The notes beneath the pieces are model-generated. The model did no database searches. It worked only from the letters and a program-made list of their open reading frames with translations, and was not told the origin of the DNA. A DNA stretch of 64,000 bases from Callaeas wilsoni (taxonomy: Eukaryota > Chordata > Aves > Passeriformes > Callaeidae): NCBI GenBank assembly GCA_013398955.1, contig VWPU01006254.1, positions 95,145-159,144 of the forward strand, written 5' to 3'. Each line of letters begins with the position of its first letter. Position 1 is the first letter of the stretch. Of this stretch, positions 27,992 through 39,763 are shown piece after piece. Both the position numbers and the translations under genes were made by a program.

Positions 27992-30900
27992 CTGCCAGAG
28001 TTGCACCTATGAACACGATGGTGATTTACAAGCATGGCTCTGTGTTGAGAAAGACCATCCATGTAAGGGTAATAAAGATTTTTAAAAATTGTTCTTTAAA
28101 GACACAAATACAAAAAGGGATTTTGCTGACCTTGGCTAGAAATAGCACAGACTCTTTATTGTATGTATCTGCAGGGCTTTCTGTGTGGAAGGAGAAAGGG
28201 GGAAGGGTGGAAAGGCAGGCTAGGAGGAAATCAGGATCTTTAAAGTGTGCACTCTCAAAACTTTGTATTCAGCTGCTGCCTTTAAGTTATTGCTTCTCTT
28301 TGCAAAATGGTTCAGTCTCAGTGCCCAGACAGTGAGTCTTTTGCTGTGTTTCTGAAAATCTGTCCCTTTCTGCATGAGTTAGGTCTGCTCTGATTGTACT
28401 CTGGAATGGTGAACCCCAGCAGATCCTGCTCTGGTAAATTCTGACCCTGCCAGTTCTGCACTTGCCATCTCATCTAGCACACCTTCCATCACCCTTACTG
28501 TTCCAGCAGGTGATCCTAGTTCATAAACATGGTTCTCTTTCATGCTTATAGGCAAACCCAAATGTTCCTCACCTCACAATTGACTTGGTTTTGGGGCTGG
28601 AGATTAACCCCAGTTACAGAAACTGTGCTCTGTGTGATTTCTTGTTACCTATGTTTGAAGCTGATCATGTTCCATAATCAGGCAGCCCCTTGTTGCCAAT
28701 ATCTTTTGTCAGCAAAGTGTAGGTACAGTAGCACAGGGGGTGGAAGAAGGAAAAAAAGACTTTTGGGTGAATGACAAGAAGAGTTGGGGCTTTGTAGGTA
28801 GTTGAACAAATGTAGATGCTCTGAAAATTATGTCAGCTTCTCGTTAAATGTGACAGAAACACTACAGCAGAGAAAGTATAAAGCTTGCAAATTACATTGC
28901 AAGAAATTTGTAAATGGAATGAATTTTCAACTCTACGTCCAAATTCTTACCATAGCTGTTTCATGATTAAGCAGATCAGATGCTTATAAGTTTAGAAAAT
29001 AAAAAAAATTGTTGGAGGTGAATTTAAACTAATTGAAAACTCTGATACATTCTGCATATCAGTAGAGAACAATTGAGGCTTAGTTGAAAACAGCTGGTAA
29101 ATGCTGTTACCCACTATGTATGTAAGGGGCATTAGAGGTGGTGTTCGTTTGTGGTTACTTTCTGGTTTTGAAATCCTCTATGGTTTAGGCCATATGTGGG
29201 TTGTTAACCCTTGGTATCCAAAATAGCGCAGGACAATTCTTGATTCTTCTGTTTTTCTTACTGCATATTTGAATATTCAACAAACTTGTTTAGCTGACTA
29301 GTTTTATTGTGCTGTCTTGTAAAAGTCTGTTAGATTAATTGGATTTTTCTAGCAAGCCTGGGCATTTAAAAGCTTTTATTATGGAGGTTTTGTTTTCAAA
29401 TGTCTGTCATCTTTCTCAGGATGGTAATATAAGGCAGAACTCTTCTTATAAAGACCAAAGGAAAAGATAATTTGAGAACTTTGTGTATTGCATTGACCAA
29501 CTTCTTCACAGTTAGTGGATTTGCCTGCTAACGGTAGTGTTTGGCTTGTGCAGTCAAAACTGAAGGAAAAAAATGCATCATTGTGGTAGTTAGTCAGACT
29601 GCATTGTGAGTAGTATCATAACGAGTCCCATTCTGTGCCAGCAGAATAAAACTCTATTTAAATCTGTTAAGTTGAAAGCACCTGAAAAGAATTATTGGTC
29701 CAATTCATCTTTCTCAGAGGTGCTTACAAGCAGCATGCTGTGGCAGGAACTCTCTGTTATAGCCAGAAGAAGGTTCAGGAGCCTGACTGAGGAACTCAGT
29801 TTAGGTGAGTTATATGAAAGGTTTTTTCTGATTACTTTGCTAGCATGTGGGATTATGTGCATTTAGCTGAAAACAACCGGGGATTTGATATATATCTCAT
29901 TTAGCTGGTGCTATGTGGATTCCTGTGCAAGGAAAGCTTTTCCTGGCTGATGTTTAGTCCTGCAATAATTGTTCTGCTCAAAACTCACTTTGAAGATTCT
30001 TAACTTTGGGTTACTGACTCTGTTAATATCTGCTAAAGCAAAAATTGTAAAGTTTTTCATCTCAGGGCACAGATTTTAAAAAAATGTGTTTTTTTTTTCC
30101 TTTTTCTCAAAAGATTAGTTATGATTCTGTCCTTTGTGGTCTACAAGAATCAGCTTTGATCAATCTTTCTATATGTTTGTGTGTTTGGAATCTGCTCCGT
30201 TTCACTGACCTGAAACCCGTAGCTTTGTTCTGTCACTGAAGCTCTACCTGTGTGCACATCAGCAAAGTGATCTGTAAAATTGAACTGTTACCCTAAATGT
30301 CCATTGTGTTTGGAGTTTTGCATCAATAGGCTGATTTTCACTAGCTTTGTGTTCAGCCTGTGCTGATATATGTAAAACCAGTATCAGGTTTAGAGCCAAA
30401 TGAGCATACAGGACCTGGAAACCATAGCATGAAAAGCTTGCAGTTCAAACTTTGCTCTCTCAGGGACTGATTCAAGCTCAGTTATAGCCCCCTCATTCCT
30501 CAAAATTCATCCTAGTAACCAGTTCAGAACCGGCATCATTATCAACGAACATAAACGCTTGAGATGGAAAACCTTGATAGAAGAAAATTCACAATACATT
30601 TCATAAATTGAAGTATATAACAACGTAAGTTTTCCAAAGCCCATAGAATACAGTGTTTGAGAAATTACAGAAACCCTTGGATGAAGTTAGATTGATACGG
30701 GAAAATAAAATTTGTAGCAGTTGAAACCAGGTGGGAATTTATAGGCAGGCAGAATAGGAAAGCAGTTCATGTTCTCAGATTATACTGGCACATTCTTGCA
30801 CATGCCCATATCTCAGGAAGGTCGATGGGTTAAAGGAGAAGAGTTCATGAAGAAACATCTGGATCGAAATTCTGGACAGACCTGGTTTGCTCCAGAGGTT

Positions 30901-32300
30901 TGTGAAGCCACACAACTTAGAGCTCAGCATGAGCTGCCAGGTTTACTTTACCCCTCCTGCACAACAGAAGGGGACATTTGTTTTTCTTCTCTGGAGGTGT
31001 GTGCATTTCGATAGGGCACCACAATTTGATTTGATTATTTTTCTTTTCTCCAGTTAATTCTTTTTCAAGATGAGAAGATCAAATTCATAATGACAAACCA
31101 TACAGAAGGAGTTGTGTGGAGACGTGTGAGCTGATAGATACAACAGAAACCAAGAGCTGTCAGCCAGCCATAAAAACTGGCATGTGATAAGTACTTTAAG
31201 AGCAATTTACATCTTCTAAGTACCATACTATATAAACACTAATTAATCTCTAAATAACTTGTCTATATGTATTAGCCAATTAATCTCTAATTAGTTTATT
31301 TGCAGATTCTTTCTCATTGGGAACTAATTTAGGTAAGGCATAAACCTCCTGGGACTAGTTCTGATCTCTCAAAGAGGTGTAAGTCAGGAGGATGTATAAA
31401 TCCATTCTAATGCAGTCATAGGGATACAGCAGTGAAGAACTGCTCCAAGGAATGTATAAATAAGGCTCTTTGTGAGTTCAGAGAGAGATGCTATGCAGTG
31501 GTGAGAAGCAACATCAAAATGCTCAGAATTAATTAGCCAATGTTGATGGGGTTTGATTACAGAGTTTGGTTATTTTTAAAATTTATTTCTTCACAGGGTG
31601 ACATATTGCTAGAGGATTAAAAGTATTAAAAGGAGCATACAAAAGTGACTACCAAGCCTGAACTGGCAAACTTAGTGCTAATGCACCTGTTGTGGGTAGA
31701 GCTCAGTGATGGGAGGAGAGTGGGGAAGGAAAAAAACATCATGGCTGAAAATACCCTTCAGAGTGATACTTCTAATGCACCTTTGGCCTAATGATCCCAG
31801 GTCTTAAGCTCAGCTATATTTTAAAATTATAGAAACAAAACCATGTCTGGTTTTCAGGTATGGCAAAGGCACCATGCATTTTCCAGAGTTATCCTGTCTC
31901 TAGACTGCTGTGTGGATAAATGTGAAGGAAGCAGCTCATTTCTCCAGCATCTGAAGAGGTTGTAACTGATTTGACTGGTCCATGATGTCCATTTCCAGTT
32001 TTCTTTGCCATGTACAGGATAGTATAAACCATTCAGAAGCCAACTCTCAATAGTGATGGCACTGCAAGGGCAGCCTGGCTTTGCCCCTGGATGTCTGTCC
32101 CTTTTGGAGCAGGCAGGAGCCCAGCGTGCAAGCAGAAGGGAGGAAGGGTGCTTCAGCTCCAGCTCCTGAGGATTTCCAGAAGTGTATTGCTTTGTGTCTT
32201 CAGGTCACAAAATATAAAGTCTGAGCTTGGGCAGAACTGTTATGTGCCATTTTATTTGCTATGCCATTAGGAGAGAAAAATCGGTTAGTTCTTAGAGAGT

Positions 32301-32332
32301 TCAAAAGCTCCTCAGCTCAAAAGCTCCTCGTA
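32301..32332 (+). repeat. Two-copy tandem repeat, 16-bp period
   Basis: The 13-mer tcaaaagctcctc is found at 32301-32313 and 32317-32329 with a 3-bp spacer, so the unit is 16 bp repeated twice. A recent small tandem duplication. Confidence 0.85.
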
Positions 32333-33650
32333 TCACTTCAATTGAATTAGTTAAATCAGCTGAAGCAGCTGGACTGCCCCTTACTAAGACTGCAGGAAGT
32401 AGACTTCCAAATACTGACACTGGTCATGAAACTGCTATTTTATTTAGATGTTCTTGCAGCACAGAGCTATCCAACATCATGTTTATAATCTGCATGCAAT
32501 AGAAATAGAAGAAATCATATACATTTTTGAAGGTAGTGTTCAGATTCAGTTGTAATAATTCACTATGTTGCTTCAGGGCTTCCATATTGCTTTGAGCATA
32601 AAGCTGTATTATAAATTACAGCACACAAAGCTGAGTTTGACCTACCAGTTGATGCATAATAAACTGACTTAATTCTGAATATTAACTACATATTGTGGCC
32701 TAGAGGATTTTTTGTTTCTAAGTGTAGTACCGAATTATACAAGGATCTTTTTCTCATGGGTGAAACCTAAATATAAATACATTCCTAGTTTTAATACCAC
32801 ACAGAAAGGTGCCAATGGCAGAATATTTTCATTCTAAATATTTCTTATGGTAGCAGAAAATAATTTATGAATATTGCCAAGTACAAGACGTAATTATTGA
32901 GATTTTTCAATAAGTAAGCGTCAGGAAATGATGAATATATGAAGGAATTTTTAGTTGTTACTGGGCACAGAGAAATACTCTGGCTGCAGTGACATATTGT
33001 TTCTTGGGGTGTCCGGACCTGCCTTTCCAACATGTATTTTAATGGATCCTAGCTCAGGTCTAGAATTTTGCCTTAGGCTGAAGTTTATGATAAACAATTT
33101 CAACCCTGGTGAAGATGACTAAAATAAAAAATATATGGTCAAACCATCCGAGAATTTAAATTCCACTCACAAAATTTTTGCAACGGATCAATAATACATG
33201 ATACTATAATCTGCAATAAACTTACCCACCAATACAGCTAGAGATGTGTCTTAAGAGAATGAATCAATATGTGCTCATTTTATGTGAAAACATAGTGGCA
33301 GAAAGCTACAGACTAGTTTTACAGACAAAACTGAAACGACTGCGAAAAATCCCGGGCTCCCATATTTTTTATTAAAAGAAAAAAATCCTCACATTATACT
33401 AGAGGTAAATGTGTGTAGATAATACATAGGATTTTCTGTGAAGTTTTTAGACATTTGAAGGATTTTTCCAAAAAAGTACGATAACAATATGAGGTGCAGG
33501 TATTTTATATTCTTTATTAATTGTATCTCATATGTAGCCAGTTTTTGCTATTTTTTGCCTTTCAACTATTCATCAATCTAATCAGACTTCTAAGAACTGT
33601 GGCTACAGCAGTATAATTTCGGGTTTGGGTTTTGCTTGTTTTTATCATTT

Positions 33651-33674
33651 CTCTGGTGTTGTTTAGCACCAGAG
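33651..33674. repeat. Perfect hairpin, 8-bp arms
   Basis: The arms ctctggtg (33651-33658) and caccagag (33667-33674) pair perfectly around an 8-nt loop. It lies directly upstream of the CTCF-like motif at 33693. A short hairpin of this size can arise by chance. Confidence 0.6.
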
Positions 33675-33692
33675 TCGTGCTGTGCCTCTCTG

Positions 33693-33706
33693 CCAGCAGG
33701 AGGCAC
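33693..33706 (+). promoter_or_regulatory. CTCF-like binding motif
   Basis: The string CCAGCAGGAGGCAC fits the vertebrate CTCF core (CCASYAGRKGGCRS) at every position but one (A in place of K). It lies in unique sequence, not in a recognisable transposon. The flanking gtgcctc...gaggcac also forms a 7-bp inverted repeat around it. Binding is an inference from the motif only. Confidence 0.45.
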
Positions 33707-36056
33707 GAGCTGAGCTCTGAACTGCATTAAGTGTCAGGGCTTATCTCATTTTACAGGACGGTCCCTAGGGAAGCTATGACCTCTGCCCATGCCCAAATCT
33801 ACTAGGTGGTGGATCCTCCCTGAGGATCTCCTTAAATTTGCCAACTATTCTAAAAAACCCTCACACTGGGGCAGTATAAAATTCTCCAAAATGCTGGATG
33901 GAAGATTAAAGAATTTGAGTGGATGTTCTTCCTTATGGCAGCTCAAAAGAAGACGTGAGTAGACTATTTTTACCTCTGCTACCCTCCTACCTTGGGGGAA
34001 AAAGGAATAGAGAAGAAGAATGTGGAGTTAGTCTGCTTGGGATCTGCCTCTCCCCTATCCTCCTTGCTGAGGAAGGAAGACTGAAAATTCCAGATCCTCA
34101 AGGTATGGCCTATAGCAAGGTTCAAAACGATGGGAACAGTCTGGGTAGGCAATAACCAGCTTTAGCAATTTAATCTGAGGCAATGTGGCCATCATTTCTC
34201 TTCAGGTACCATAGTGGTTACTAATACCACCCAGCTTTTTGGTTTTCCTTGCTTTAAACAGTTCAGGTAGAACACAAGTGATGCAAATTCCTGTTGAATG
34301 CTAAAAAGCATTTGAAAAGTTGTGATTCAAGAGTACATCAAATAGCAAGTAGTCAGAAAATTGTTTTAAGGAAAAAAAAAGCTGATTTCAAAATATTCTG
34401 AAAATAGTCTTGAATTAGCTTTTAACTACTTAGATTTCACACACATACAGTATTTCTGTTGGTACAATTTCTTACAATATTTTATCCTGGAATTAAACCC
34501 AGTGATATTATCTCATTTTCAGTAGAGTCCTGGTGAGAAGCATACAACAAACAGCAGTACGCCCAATCATTTCCAGATACATACTTAATCCACCATAAAT
34601 ATTTAAAATTCAATCATCAGTCAAAACAACTGCACACTTCCTTTGAGTGATCAGCCACTTATAGCTAAAGAACTCTGCTTTTTTAAAAAAATCAAAATGA
34701 ACAACAACTCAACAATGGTTTTTACAGACTTCCCTCTGATCAAGCCCTTCTCTGTTTTGCACAAGGGAGAATCACAGGATAGTTCCATCTTCTAACAATC
34801 CTCCAAGCAGCATCCAAGTTAGCTTGACATCTGGAACTTTTTTCTAGGGGTTGTTCCCAATTGCAGCTATGTTTTGGAGTCAGGATCTGGGTTTTCAACT
34901 AGGTACTTGACTGTAAGAAATGATTATATGAATGATTGTATGGTTTTTCTTGTCAAGGAACACAAATATTCTCACACACAGGAAGAATATTTTGTTGTGT
35001 ATACGTAACTATGAGAGCAAAAAAGCTGAAAAACGGATGTAGACAAAGTTTAAAAAACAAACCCAAACAAACTTCTTTCATTTTTAGACTGAAAATGGAT
35101 AAGCTATTTTAAAAAATTCCCAAACTCTGCCCATTTGAGTACTTCAAAAGCAATGCAATTACTTTGCAGAAATGAAAGGTTCTTGGCTTTGCTTTTAATT
35201 CTAGCTCACAGTCACTGTTACTTTAAACTTGAAGTTTATGCCTGGCAAATTTTGAGTGAAGCTCATCAGTGGCAGCAGGGTAGTGATAAGTTCTTGTCTT
35301 GGCTCCCTCTTGCCTGGCAGTGTTGGTTTGTTCTTTTATTTATTACATGTTGGCAATTGCATTTATAAGAAAATAACAGCTGATATTTATGTATCTGAAT
35401 ATATGTAGCTTGTTGCAGTCAGATTTCATCTGTTTGTGCATTTATTTAAAATTGTGTGCGTGAGGCATCTGATGGTGTGACTGTATATACTCATGAGTGC
35501 ATTCCAGGAGAGCTGGGATTTTCTCATGTCCCGGATGGTGAAGAGACAGAAAGACTCTCCTAGAGTATGAGAGGCCTTATCTTTTAGCCATAAGTCCTTA
35601 TTTTTGTACTGTTCCAGTCCAAAGCCTTCATTCAGTCCCAAGATTCTGTAGTTTCCAGGCATACGATGGAGTTAGTGAGGCACAAAGTGAGCTCATCTTC
35701 TGCCTCCTCTCTTGCCAGAGAAGAATTCAGCAAGTTACTGACACTAAGCAAGTCTGAACAAATAAAGAGAACTTGATGTTTGCAGAGCAGTAAAGGCTCT
35801 TTCCTTGCAGTTGTCTTCTCCCCATGCCATGGACACTGTGGATCACCTGTTCCCCTCACGCAGGTCCATGTATGCCCCTGTCTGTGCTCTTCACAGACAC
35901 AGTTTTACAAGAGTTACTGGATGCCAGGTTCTGTGCAAGACAAACACAGCTCACACATGGGTACTCTTTTGGGAGATAGTCCTGTTTGGAGCCATTCACG
36001 AGTACTGGGACTTGCAGATGTTTACAAATCATGCCCTAAACAACAACAGAAAAAAT

Positions 36057-36073
36057 TATATATATATATATAT
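36057..36073. repeat. (TA)8 microsatellite
   Basis: An uninterrupted alternating TA run of 17 bases, preceded by an A-rich stretch. Likely to vary in length between individuals. Confidence 0.9.
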
Positions 36074-36092
36074 GGCATGAAAGATAGAATCA

Positions 36093-36127
36093 GAAGTTAA
36101 TCCAAGTGAAATTGGATTAATGACTTC
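36093..36127. repeat. Imperfect hairpin with 13- and 16-nt arms
   Basis: Arms ttaatccaa (36097-36105) and ttggattaa (36112-36120) pair perfectly around a 6-nt loop. The pairing resumes outside a 3-nt bulge through gaag and cttc. It is too short for a typical pre-microRNA. Confidence 0.6.
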
Positions 36128-37813
36128 CCAAAAAGTAGTAGTAGGCATTAGCTCTTCATTCATTCATGAGATTCTGAAGTTTTGGGAACTAATTTGTGAA
36201 TTATCAAGAACTAGATCTGCATTTGTTACATTAAGCTAATCTCTGTTCCCAGTTCCAGAGCACCCAGAACAAGTCGCTGTGAGACATTCTGTGTACAGGT
36301 GGCCTTGAATGCAGCCCTATTCTATCTGAATCCTTTATAGAATGGAATAATACAGGCTGTGGAGGGGAGACACAGATCCAACCCCTCTCAGCACACAGTG
36401 AGACTCTGGGAAGTTTACTTTAAACTCCAGGCAAGTTCTCTGCTCACTGGATGGCACAGACCTACTCCTAAGAATTTGGCAGTTGTAAAAAGAAATGTGT
36501 TGGCTCTTCATGTAAGGGCTTTTCTGCCTGTATTGGTGCAACTGTGAAGTGAAATGTGGATTAGATTCTATTTAACTGGCAGGTTGTGAGCCCCCGGGAG
36601 AGCTGTTTGAATGCTTTGGGACCAGAGTGGAGCCCACCAGTAGTGGTGTAAAGTAGTCTTAACTTCTCCATTCCATATGAACAGTAATGGCCTAACTGGG
36701 GAAATTACTTCCACTGGTGCTCTTTAAATGGAGCTGATGATGTAGAAAGTGTGAAAAAAATCATAAATAGAATAAAGGAGAGTCTGACACTGGAAGAAAG
36801 TAAACTGAAGTTGACTCAGATATTTCTGGGGCTAAAACATTGCTGAGGGGAGTAGCTAAGATCAAAGAAAGGTGGTCTGAAAGCAGAATGATTCCTCCAG
36901 TTCCTTCCTGATCAACAAAATCCTGATCCTTCTTTACTTGCACAAGTATCTGTATGACTCCTGTATGTGCTTGACCTAAGAAATTTGCAAAAAGCCATGT
37001 AGTGCCCTCCACTTTGGCAGAAGGGGCTGCTGGAATAGAAGCCAGGGTAACTGTAACAGCAGGATAACAAAACCAGTGGCATTCCTTAAAAAAAAATCAA
37101 CATTTTTTTTCCTCATGAATTGAAGCAAAATTCTGTAGCAGTCAGTTGGTAAAATATTTGCTGCCTTGTGTTGCCTATAAAGTAAAATATTTATAACATT
37201 TATAATGTATTAGATGAAAATTGTGTATCAAGTGGCACTGCAGTTTCCACAACTGCTGACTCCAGTACTTGTCCAATAGGTCTGATTTGCACTCTGGTGG
37301 GCTGGTGCAGAAGACAAATTCTTGTGCAGTGTAGGATTTAATTTTAGACTCCATGCTGCTCTGTTCTATACCTTCATACTTTATTTTTGTCATCATGTAG
37401 ATCTTTGTAAAGTGGTAGCCACTGAATGGGGGAGGAGACCTCAGGTACATGTCCAAATATCATCTACTACAATTCTAGGTAGCACCATTATGCACTTTTT
37501 TCTGAAAGACAACAGGAAATGGTCCAAGATCTTTAGATGTGCCAGAATGTGGATAACTGAGATTTCATATAATTACAAATTTAACATTTCTTCATTTAAA
37601 ATTTCTTTAGCAAAGATTCAAAGGTAGCTAGTAAATTCTCCAGATATAAACCTCCCAGTAATGATAATTTCCACCTATCCTCATCCTTCAAGATACATAA
37701 TGCTCAAAATCAGCATTTGAGTTTGAAGTATAATCTCATACCAGGAACTAGAATTAACATGTCCCTGAACCTCTTCTTGTTTCTCTTGTGGTGCTGTGGC
37801 AGAAACACTCAGT

Positions 37814-37818
37814 GGTGA
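37814..37818. repeat. Left target-site duplication (ggtga)
   Basis: Five bases immediately before the LTR at 37819. They are repeated exactly at 38925-38929 immediately after it, the hallmark of retroviral integration. Confidence 0.85.
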
Positions 37819-37952
37819 TGTCTTGGTTTGAAAGACAGATGTCTGCTAAGGAAGGCCGAACCCTCCCTTGGAACTCCCCTTTCCTCTGAATTATTGTAAT
37901 GTTGAAATTAAGGGGCTCTGAGGCCAGGATCTGCGAATAGGAATAACAGTGC

Positions 37953-37958
37953 TTTACT
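37953..37958 (-). terminator. Variant poly(A) signal AGTAAA in the minus-strand LTR
   Basis: On the minus strand this reads AGTAAA, a known weaker variant of AATAAA, about 135 bp from the 3' end of the LTR. It supports the minus orientation. Its function is uncertain. Confidence 0.4.
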
Positions 37959-38082
37959 AGTATATCTAATAAGGGAAAGCCAACAACAACTGTGGCATTA
38001 ACAACAAAACAGAACCAGGAACTCAGTGACGCCTTCTCGGCCGCAGGCACTTTCCCCCTCGGTGCAGTTCCGGTCACAGCCG

Positions 38083-38155
38083 GCAGGGGCGCTGTGGCTC
38101 CCGGAGGGCAGGGCAGGTGCGATGGTTCCCCCGCGGCTGCAGGGGGCGCTGTGGC
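38083..38155 (+). promoter_or_regulatory. Two near-identical CTCF-like motifs inside the LTR
   Basis: The strings gcaggggcgctgtggc (38083-38098) and gcagggggcgctgtggc (38139-38155) are repeated 56 bp apart and differ only by one G. The second contains the AGGGGGCGC core of the vertebrate CTCF consensus. The first is one G short. Both lie in the CpG-rich part of the LTR, so any binding could be methylation-sensitive. Confidence 0.4.
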
Positions 38156-38924
38156 GGAGCTCGGGGAGCGCGCGGTGATGGCGGCGTGACCGGGACGGGA
38201 CGGGATGGGAGAGAGGCTCCCTTCACAAACCCCCAGGGACAGCCGGGCCCGGGGCCCAGCAGGACTCTCGGAAGTGGCAAGTTGGGACGGCAGGAATGAG
38301 CAAAAATCCCGAGGTGGTGGAGGAGATGTATCACACTCCGGAGTGGTAGTGGGAACCCTGGGACGTCTCGGCAGACAGGAGGTGCAGGGCTGCCGTGTAG
38401 AGAAAGCTCAGAGCGGTGCCGAAGAAGCGGCGGGGGCAGGGCAGCGGCAGCCCAGCTCCAAGCAGGGCAAAGAGAGGCGGGTTTCAGGACCTTAGACCCC
38501 TGGGCAGATGGTGAAAAGTCCCTCTTTTAGTGAGGTGGGTGGTAATAAGGTCCCAGTTCAGTGGCTGCTCTCACGAGCAGGGGCTCACCCCACAGCAGAA
38601 GAAGCAGGACTGGACTGGAATATGGCGGTGGCCACGAATTCCCTTCCCCAAGCAGCAGCTCTGACCGTCCTCTTCTGAAGCTGAGAGAGAGCTAGCAGCT
38701 GCCCCAGCCCTGTCTTTTACCAGCCCAGTTCTCAAGGTATCTCTGCTCCACTGAGAGAAACCCTCAGATAAGAGAAGTGCAGCCAGATGCCCCACCCCCC
38801 TACCCCGAGCTTGACTACTTCTTTTGTTTTTCTTAAGTACCCGGTTGTTACTTTTCCGTAGCAACTTATGGGACCAAATTCCCTAAGTAAAACAAAACAG
38901 AAGGAAAGAACCTAACCCCCAACA

Positions 38925-38929
38925 GGTGA
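38925..38929. repeat. Right target-site duplication (ggtga)
   Basis: Exact partner of the five bases at 37814-37818, directly after the CA end of the solo LTR. Confidence 0.85.
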
Positions 38930-39232
38930 CTATGGACTATTCTGCCAGCTGGAGGCTGACACTGAACTTCATCTGGATAGAAAATATTGGGGAAATAGAG
39001 ATGCCAAGATGGTGAGAGTGCTCATAATGTCCAGCTCCCTGTTCAGTGTGGTTGACAGCTGAACGTGAGACAGAGCTTGTACTGCCAGCACTGTTGACTA
39101 TTTCTCAGCATGCCATCAGCAGAGAGATTCCTATGTATTTCTAATGATGTCTCTCAGCTGTTTTGCATGCAGGTGCTGACACAAAGCTTTGGAAAAGGCC
39201 ATGGGCGCTAACAAGGAGCAGTGTGCTCCATG
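38930..39232. other. Unique spacer between two LTRs
   Basis: About 300 bp of ordinary AT-rich DNA with no gene, repeat or RNA signal that I can see. It separates the minus-strand solo LTR from the candidate plus-strand LTR. Confidence 0.6.
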
Positions 39233-39593
39233 GAAGTGGCTTGGCTGGTAACAGAATCAGGATCTAGAGCTAGATTATGCATATATGGTCAGAAATCTTA
39301 AAAACAGGATAAGACTTTTGTATGGGTGTGGTTAATTAGTTAATGAGTTTGTGTGCTTGTAAGTTAATTGTGGTATTAAAGTTGATTGTTCTATTGTTAA
39401 AAGTTGACCAAAGATGGCACCTGGAAGAACCTTCTAGATGCTGAGGAAGGGAGGGAGGGGTGCTAGAGCTCCTAATTATTATAAGGGGATAACATGCCTG
39501 ACCCCACTGGCTTGGGATTGTCCGATCAACAGCCCCTAGAAACCCACGAGTCAATTAGGAACATCTGAGGGGGCGGGGTTGAGAAGAAGGGAC

Positions 39594-39616
39594 ACCCCCA
39601 ACTGGGGGTATAAAAA
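39594..39616 (+). promoter_or_regulatory. Hairpin plus TATA box of the candidate LTR
   Basis: A palindrome accccc-aact-gggggt (39594-39609) runs directly into TATAAAAA (39609-39616). About 25-30 bp downstream lies a plausible start region for R. A GC box-like gggcggggtt lies upstream at about 39571. Together these look like a compact core promoter. Confidence 0.55.
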
Positions 39617-39757
39617 CTGAAGCTCCCACCCAGTAGGTGTGCCTCTGGTCCTATCCTTTGGTGGCTAAGCAGCCAGCGCTGCTCCCCTTCTGCCTTGTAG
39701 TCTGGCAGATTGCCACATAGGGTCCCTGATTGTTGCTTTTTGATTAATTCCTCTGTT

Positions 39758-39763
39758 AATAAA
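39758..39763 (+). terminator. Poly(A) signal AATAAA of the candidate LTR
   Basis: AATAAA lies about 150 bp after the TATA box and is followed by an A/T-rich stretch and a T run. This matches the R region of a short LTR. Confidence 0.55.

Larger units (their letters stand above)
23958..37813. other. Unique non-coding DNA with scattered simple repeats
   Basis: Nearly 14 kb without a recognisable gene. It contains a T/G-rich repeat, a CTCF-like motif, small hairpins, a (TA)8 run and a 16-bp tandem duplication (each listed separately). The motif taattaatctcta-like occurs twice near 31242 and 31279, probably by chance in AT-rich DNA. An AATAAA at about 27213 followed 40 bp later by a run of ten A could suggest an old poly(A) tail, but the spacing is long and no retrocopy is recognisable upstream. 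Confidence 0.6.
37819..38924 (-). mobile_element. CpG-rich solo LTR of an avian endogenous retrovirus (1.1 kb)
   Basis: The plus strand starts TGTCTTGGTTTG and ends CCCCCAACA. The element is bounded by a perfect 5-bp duplication, ggtga, at 37814-37818 and 38925-38929. The interior, especially 38030-38480, is GC- and CpG-rich, unlike the AT-rich flanks. The minus orientation is preferred: that strand begins TGTTGGGGGTTAGG and carries an AATAAA-like AGTAAA (37953-37958) about 135 bp before its end, as expected for R/U5. I recall similar terminal sequences from passerine LTRs, but cannot name the family with certainty. No internal retroviral genes and no second LTR are present, so it is a solo LTR. 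Small open frames within it, on either strand, are not genes. Undecayed CpGs and an exact duplication point to a fairly recent insertion. Confidence 0.85.

Noticed and set aside
27735..28335. Overlapping open frames across the T/G repeat, rich in F/W/G or K/N/T
   Set aside because: They are translations of simple repeats and are not supported as proteins.
37754..38495. Several arginine-, glycine- and proline-rich frames around 38 kb
   Set aside because: They lie in the GC-rich solo LTR. No gag, pol or env similarity is visible, and LTRs of this type are non-coding.
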